From Clostridiales bacterium (lineage in GTDB: Bacteria; Bacillota; Clostridia; Oscillospirales; UBA644), in NCBI GenBank assembly GCA_016281915.1, contig JAEEJO010000037.1:1-64000 (forward strand): a stretch of DNA of 64,000 nucleotides, read 5' to 3'. Below the pieces are notes generated by a model. That model was not told the DNA's origin. It did no database searches and was given only the letters and a program-made list of their open reading frames with translations. A program made the position numbers and the translations under genes. Within the stretch, counting starts at the first letter, position 1; every line of letters starts with the position of its first letter. Of this stretch, positions 58,942 to 64,000 are shown piece by piece.

Positions 58942-58943
58942 TA

Positions 58944-58977
58944 AAAATGCTTGCCATAAGACAAGCATTTTATTTTA
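58944..58977. terminator. bidirectional terminator between aroQ (+) and MATE gene (-)
   Basis: AAAATGCTTG CCATAAGA CAAGCATTTTATTTTA. Confidence 0.88.
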
Positions 58978-60354
58978 TCTGCTTTCAAGAGCGGGATCGT
59001 AATCTTTATCTGCTTTGACGTGTTTTCTATAGTAAATAAAAAATGCTATCAGCTGTGCGATAAAGGTGACTGTCCAAGAGAAGGCATATGAAAGATAGAG
59101 AACTTCGGGCGTGTGAAACTGTTCGATCTGAAAAACGGAGAATATCCATGCGATTCGCAGTCCGCAGATACCGATAACGGAAATGATCATCGGAATAACG
59201 GAAGAGCCCATTCCCCTGAGAGATCCTGTTGTGACGTCCATAAGACCGCACAGGAAATAAGGCAGAGAGATGTAAAGGAGTCTGACAAGTCCTGCTGAGA
59301 TCGCCTCGGCAGAGTCTGTGATATATATTGAAAGAAGCTGTTTTCCGAATATATTTACAAGAGATCCGCCTATGATACCAACTACGGTAACGCATGCCAG
59401 GCAAAGCCATATAGATCTGACTGCGCGCTTGTATTTTTTTGCGCCGGTGCACTGACCGACGAAATTGACCGCAGTCTGTGAAAACGCATTGATGCTGACG
59501 TAAACGAAACCTTCGATATTGCCTGCAGCGGCATTTCCTGACATGAATACGTCGCCGAATGAGTTGATAGACGACTGGATTATGACGTTGGAAATGGAAA
59601 AAAGCGCTCCCTGAATTCCTGCGGGCAGACCGATGCGGATTATTTTGAAAAATTGTATCTTATAAAAGCGCATTTTTGAGAGAATGAGGCGGCAGGAATC
59701 GGTCCTTTTCATAAGCGCAAGTATTACCAGCACTGCAGAAACGCCCTGAGAGATAATGGTCGCCAGCGAAACGCCCGCCACGCTCATATTGAATGCAGTG
59801 ACAAAGACGATGTTGAGTATAACGTTAATAACGCCTGCGGTGGAAAGGAAAATCAGAGGTCCCTTTGTATCTCCTACGGCACGAAGGATAGAAGAACCGA
59901 AATTATAAATCATTGAAAACGTCATTCCGCAGAAATAAATGCGCATATAGACGGTCGAGAGCCCCAGGACGTTTTCAGGGGTTTCCATCATGCGAAGGAA
60001 TGATTCGGAAAAAATAACGCCTATAAGCGTAAGGGTAATTCCGCTGACGAGAGCCGTGGGAATGGCTGTATGAACCGTTCTGTGAACCGCTTCGTTATCG
60101 TTGCCGCCGTAAGCATGAGCGACCGATACGCCTGCACCGACTGAAAGACCGACAAAAAGGTTTATGATAAGATTGGTTACTGAGCCTGTGGCACCTACCG
60201 CAGCAACCGTTATGCTTCCGCAGAATCTGCCCACAACAACAAGGTCTGCGGCGTTAAAAAGAAGCTGCAGAATGCTGGTCAGAATTATGGGGATCGTATA
60301 TTTAACAACGTTCCAGAAGAGCGGTCCCCGAAGTATCGAGTTGTTACTGTTCAT
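58975..60354 (-). CDS. MATE family efflux transporter
   Basis: YTIPIILTSILQLLFNAADLVVVGRFCGSITVAAVGATGS; 12 TM. Confidence 0.94.
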   Translation of the reverse strand: MNSNNSILRGPLFWNVVKYTIPIILTSILQLLFNAADLVVVGRFCGSITVAAVGATGSVTNLIINLFVGLSVGAGVSVAHAYGGNDNEAVHRTVHTAIPTALVSGITLTLIGVIFSESFLRMMETPENVLGLSTVYMRIYFCGMTFSMIYNFGSSILRAVGDTKGPLIFLSTAGVINVILNIVFVTAFNMSVAGVSLATIISQGVSAVLVILALMKRTDSCRLILSKMRFYKIQFFKIIRIGLPAGIQGALFSISNVIIQSSINSFGDVFMSGNAAAGNIEGFVYVSINAFSQTAVNFVGQCTGAKKYKRAVRSIWLCLACVTVVGIIGGSLVNIFGKQLLSIYITDSAEAISAGLVRLLYISLPYFLCGLMDVTTGSLRGMGSSVIPMIISVIGICGLRIAWIFSVFQIEQFHTPEVLYLSYAFSWTVTFIAQLIAFFIYYRKHVKADKDYDPALESR

Positions 60355-60471
60355 TGATTTTTCCTTCGTTTGTTAATGCGCGGTTATTATATCATATAAT
60401 AAAGAACAATTCAACAAGTTTTTGCAAATCGACTGATTTGTTGAAAATATTTCGATTTATAGAACGCAGAA

Positions 60472-60505
60472 ACGGTCCGGTAAAACCGGACCGTGATTTT
60501 TATAT
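60472..60505 (+). terminator. terminator-like hairpin oriented on + strand
   Basis: ACGGTCCGGT AAA ACCGGACCGT followed by GATTTTTATATTTTT. Confidence 0.6.
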
Positions 60506-60601
60506 TTTTCCGTATAATATCGGATACTTCCCGAATCGAATGAGAGCATCCGCGGATATTTCTATGCTTGTCTATCTGAAAATGGCTGACAATAAAACAG
60601 A

Positions 60602-61915
60602 TCAGCTGTTTTTATTCTTCTTTCTTCCAGAATTGACGAGTTCACAGGCGAATTCCTCGGGATGCTTAAGATAGTAATCCTGATGCTCTTTCCCTGCTTC
60701 ATAGAAGTTTTTGAGGGGTTCAATACTGATATAAACTTTTCTGCCGCTGTTTTTTTCAAGCTCGGATATCTTTTCATGAGCTATGCGTTCTTCCTCGGGT
60801 GCTGAGAAATACAGAGCGAGCGTATAGGAATGACCGCGGTCTATATACTGTCCTTTGTCGTCAAACGGGTCAACGTTTGCGAGAAAAACGTCAAAAAGCT
60901 CTGAAAACGAAACGATACGGCTGTCATAATCCACCTTTATAGTTTCACGGTGCCCTGTTTTCTGATGTTTCACATCCGAATATGAAGGATTTATTTCATC
61001 GCCGCCCGAAAAGCCCGCGATCACGTTCAGTACCCCGCCTTTTTCCTTAAAATCAGGCGTAATGCACCAGAAGCAGCCTCCGGCAAAGTATGCGGAAGAG
61101 AAGCTCCGATCTGTTCTTATGCGCTCGAAAATGGCGTATTCTCCATGCTCGCGGGCAAAAGACAGTTCGTCATCGTCCGTAACTGTCCATACAAATTTAG
61201 CAGCGCGGAAAAACTTTGTTGTAAGCAATACCGGAAATGATTTTCTGTATTCTTTATTGTAAGCGATAAAATCCGGTCTTGAAACGATGTTGAACGCCAT
61301 CAGAGTAAGAAGGAAAGTGACCGGATTATATTTTTTCTGATCCTTGTAAACATTCGTATAAAGCTGACCTGCTGTTACGCCCTGTACAAGCTTTTTGATT
61401 TTGTTTATCAGAAAAGGATTGAACGATTCAACGAGATACGGTCCACGGTAATCATTGAGAATCGGCGCGACCTTGTCGCAGAGAGACGTGTCAAGGTTTT
61501 CACCTTTAAGCTCAACGAGAACGGGAACCTGACCGTTTATAAGTTTCAGAACGTCCGTAAAAAGCGGTATTTTTTCATCAGTGTCTGAAAGACGAAGCGA
61601 TTTAATTTCTTCGGCTGTCATGCTGCAAAAAGCTCTGTCACAGCCCGTCATTCTGTTGACATTGCTGTCGTGAAAAACGAATACTTCCCCGTCCGAAGAG
61701 AGCTGAACGTCAAGCTCTATACCTGTTCCCTCTTTAATTGCGCGTTCAAAGGCGGCAAGGGAATTTTCCGGGATATCGCCGCCGTAAAGTCCCCTGTGGG
61801 CATATTCGCGCAAAAGACCGGAGTTTTTATCTGTTGCGGCACGCGGACGGGCGAGAACGAAAACATAAAGTAAAAACAGCACTGCCGCCGCCGAAATCAA
61901 AATTACTATCCACAC
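60602..61915 (-). CDS. fusion: membrane-anchored glycerophosphodiester phosphodiesterase (GDPD) + peptide-methionine (S)-S-oxide reductase (MsrA)
   Basis: N-term TM; EYAHRGLYGGDIPENSLAAFERAIKEGTGIELDVQLSSDGEVFVFHD (GDPD), then AYFAGGCFWCITPDF...KTGHRETIKVDYD...EHQDYYLKHP (MsrA) in one frame. Confidence 0.9.
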   Translation of the reverse strand: MWIVILISAAAVLFLLYVFVLARPRAATDKNSGLLREYAHRGLYGGDIPENSLAAFERAIKEGTGIELDVQLSSDGEVFVFHDSNVNRMTGCDRAFCSMTAEEIKSLRLSDTDEKIPLFTDVLKLINGQVPVLVELKGENLDTSLCDKVAPILNDYRGPYLVESFNPFLINKIKKLVQGVTAGQLYTNVYKDQKKYNPVTFLLTLMAFNIVSRPDFIAYNKEYRKSFPVLLTTKFFRAAKFVWTVTDDDELSFAREHGEYAIFERIRTDRSFSSAYFAGGCFWCITPDFKEKGGVLNVIAGFSGGDEINPSYSDVKHQKTGHRETIKVDYDSRIVSFSELFDVFLANVDPFDDKGQYIDRGHSYTLALYFSAPEEERIAHEKISELEKNSGRKVYISIEPLKNFYEAGKEHQDYYLKHPEEFACELVNSGRKKNKNS

Positions 61916-61917
61916 GG

Positions 61918-63306
61918 TCAGTCACCCACGTCAAGATGTTCAAGCACGCTCTTCTTCTCTATTTTTTCGGGATCCCCGTGCTTTACAAACAGCATAGTGA
62001 CAAACGAGAATAACACGAAAAGAACGCCGAACGGGAAGAAAACGTATCTCATGCCGATGATATCGTAAAGAAAACCTGAAAGGATCGGCGCAATTATCTG
62101 AGCGGACATTGATGCGGTATAGTAATAGCCTGTATATTTGCCTGTATCGCCGCGTTTTGCAAGCTCAACGACCATCGGGAAAGAGTTTACGTTAATCGTT
62201 GCCCAACCGATCCCTGCAAGAGCGAAAACAGGATACATAATGATCTCAGGGATATCGGGAGTGATGAAAATTCCGATAAAAAATGCCGCAGCAAGAAGCA
62301 GAACGCCGGCAAGAACGGTCTTTTTTCTTCCGAATTTCGATGAGATCAGTCCGACGGGAACATATGCTATGATAGCAGCTGCCTGAGCTACGATAAGCGT
62401 CAGGTTGAAATCAAAGCCGAGAATATTTGACGCGTATACCGAATATTTACTGGTTATAGAGTTGTAGCCTATAAACCAGAGCGCGACAGACGCAAGAATC
62501 AGAAGAAGAGAACGCCGTTCCGAAGATGAAAGAACGTGTTTTTCTCCCGGGGTTGCGGGTTCGTCGGAAATACCGAATTCTGCAGACTGCTTTTCCATAT
62601 CTTCCGCCCATTTTTTTTCTTTGACAAAGATAAGAAAAACGGCAAATCCGAGAAGCATCACGGCGCATACAGCCCCTATATAGCCTATATAAGGCATATA
62701 CGTTTTCTTTGATGTGGCAAAAACGATGCCGAGAATAAGAACTATTATTCCCCCGGCAGAGCCCATAAGATTTATTATGGCGTTTGCTTTTGAGCGAAGA
62801 GGTTTAGGTGTAACATCCGGCATAAGAGCCACTGCGGGAGAACGGAACGTTGCCATTGCGACAAGCACGACAAGCAAAGTAAAGAGAAAACCGATCATCG
62901 GCAAAGGATTTGAAAGCGTAAGATCGAAAGTTGTCTGTCGCACAAATTCTTCCGTTGCCTCCGCAGAAAGTTCCGGGATACTCTGAGAAATAACAAGAGA
63001 AAGCTGATAGTTATCAATAAACGAAAGCACAAAAAATGCTGCAACGGCGATAATAGTTCCGATGGAAATAAACGGAGTGCGCCTGCCGAATCTTGAATTT
63101 ACTTTATCAGATAGAGCGCCGAAGACAGGGAGCATAAATACCGCAAGGATATTATCAAGAGACATGATCACGCCTGAAGCGGTCTGCGGGAGCCCGAAAT
63201 GATTCGTTAAAATAAGAGGAATTATTGCATCGTATGCCTGCCAGAAGGCGGAAATGAGGAAAAATGCCATTCCGACGAGGATTACCCGTTTGTAATTAAG
63301 TTTCAT
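61918..63306 (-). CDS. MFS transporter, SLC45/sucrose-transporter-like
   Basis: 12-TM; ALSDKVNSRFGRRTPFISIGTI, PDVTPKPLRSKANAIINLMGSAGGI. Confidence 0.85.
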   Translation of the reverse strand: MKLNYKRVILVGMAFFLISAFWQAYDAIIPLILTNHFGLPQTASGVIMSLDNILAVFMLPVFGALSDKVNSRFGRRTPFISIGTIIAVAAFFVLSFIDNYQLSLVISQSIPELSAEATEEFVRQTTFDLTLSNPLPMIGFLFTLLVVLVAMATFRSPAVALMPDVTPKPLRSKANAIINLMGSAGGIIVLILGIVFATSKKTYMPYIGYIGAVCAVMLLGFAVFLIFVKEKKWAEDMEKQSAEFGISDEPATPGEKHVLSSSERRSLLLILASVALWFIGYNSITSKYSVYASNILGFDFNLTLIVAQAAAIIAYVPVGLISSKFGRKKTVLAGVLLLAAAFFIGIFITPDIPEIIMYPVFALAGIGWATINVNSFPMVVELAKRGDTGKYTGYYYTASMSAQIIAPILSGFLYDIIGMRYVFFPFGVLFVLFSFVTMLFVKHGDPEKIEKKSVLEHLDVGD

Positions 63307-63362
63307 GATCTCTTCCTTTCTTTATGCATATCTCGCGGGGAGCTTATAATGATTATCCCCGT

Positions 63363-64000
63363 CTAAATTTCGATTTCGAGCCCGTCAGAAGCGACTGTAA
63401 CTCCGTGTTTTTCCATAATGCCGCTGAGGGTGGCATGGTCTGTATGAAGAGTGCGCGCCATATGGCTTATGCAGAATTTTCCGATATATTTTTCGAGTGT
63501 TTTTTTCATTTCAAGGACCATATTAAGATCATTGTGTTCAAAGATACGGTAGTCACCGTCAATAAATCCGACCGTAGCGTCAAATACAGCAAAGTCGGGC
63601 TTACGGTTTTTTATCGCCTGAACCTCATCGAATAACAGCCATGCTCCGTCAAGTCCGTAAAACACGGTTTTTTCTCCGTCAGAGATAATAAAATGGACGG
63701 GGTCTTTCACGGTCGAGTGATTGGCGCGATATGCGCTTACCGTATACTTACCTACGGTTTTTTCTTCGCCTTCAGAAAACGGGATGAAGCGTGCTCCGTA
63801 TTTTTCGAGTTTTGCAACGGTCTTTTCATCAAAATGATCGCTATGGCGGTGTGTGTTGATTATATATTTTATTTCGGACGGGTCTTTTGAGTATTCGTTA
63901 AGCGCGTCAAAAACGCACGGGTTGGGATCTATAAGCAAAGAACCGTCTATGAGAGCTGAGGAAAGTCTGCGATGTTCTTTACATCCTTCGGGCTTTTTTT
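63363..64000 (-). CDS. MBL-fold metallo-hydrolase, 5' end truncated by window edge
   Basis: NTHRHSDHFDE (HxHxDH-like); frame stays open from 63938 to the edge (KKPEGCKEHRRLSSALIDGSLLIDPN), so the listed ORF start is not the true start. Confidence 0.85.
   Translation of the reverse strand, partial: KKPEGCKEHRRLSSALIDGSLLIDPNPCVFDALNEYSKDPSEIKYIINTHRHSDHFDEKTVAKLEKYGARFIPFSEGEEKTVGKYTVSAYRANHSTVKDPVHFIISDGEKTVFYGLDGAWLLFDEVQAIKNRKPDFAVFDATVGFIDGDYRIFEHNDLNMVLEMKKTLEKYIGKFCISHMARTLHTDHATLSGIMEKHGVTVASDGLEIEI

Noticed and set aside
1-64000. CRISPR arrays, prophage, transposases, toxin-antitoxin or defence islands
   Set aside because: No regularly spaced repeats, integrase/transposase, phage structural genes or known defence genes recognised; the gene content is mostly metabolic and housekeeping.

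Overview
A gene-dense chromosomal window from what looks like an anaerobic, probably uncultured, Clostridia-type Firmicute. No phage, IS element or CRISPR array was seen. Main content, left to right: TfoX-N protein; tmRNA (-); membrane proteins, M32 carboxypeptidase, tRNA-Trp and nitroreductase; a minus-strand glycoside hydrolase pair; NfnB/NfnA bifurcating transhydrogenase genes; nanA-like lyase; acyl-CoA synthetase with XRE-cupin regulator; NagK-like kinase; yigZ; purECMN; a complete rnfCDGEAB operon, followed by an unlisted 52-aa membrane protein and a RACo-like 2Fe-2S/ASKHA protein; a speA-holB-ricT-ferredoxin-trmN6-rsmI housekeeping cluster; mntP; MATE; tRNA-Glu and tRNA-Met; DUF1292; a candidate structured ncRNA; lepA; hslO; an orphan pyrK; a complete his operon with hisZ and hisG fused; a complete DAHP-to-phenylpyruvate operon (aroF-aroB-aroA-aroC-pheA-aroE/K-aroQ); MATE; a GDPD-MsrA fusion; MFS; and an MBL-fold protein cut by the window edge. 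The strongest discovery candidate is the leader of the aromatic operon (51496-51724). It has a near-consensus promoter, a 28-codon ORF (MTRSRNFTAEYYFFGFAFFFTQSPVVFS) with a Tyr/Phe run resembling the enterobacterial pheA leader, and three mutually exclusive helices (1:2, 2:3, 3:4). The last helix is an intrinsic terminator just upstream of DAHP synthase. This is a textbook ribosome-mediated attenuator layout and would be unusual in this type of bacterium. All calls come from reading the sequence; no database or folding program was run.
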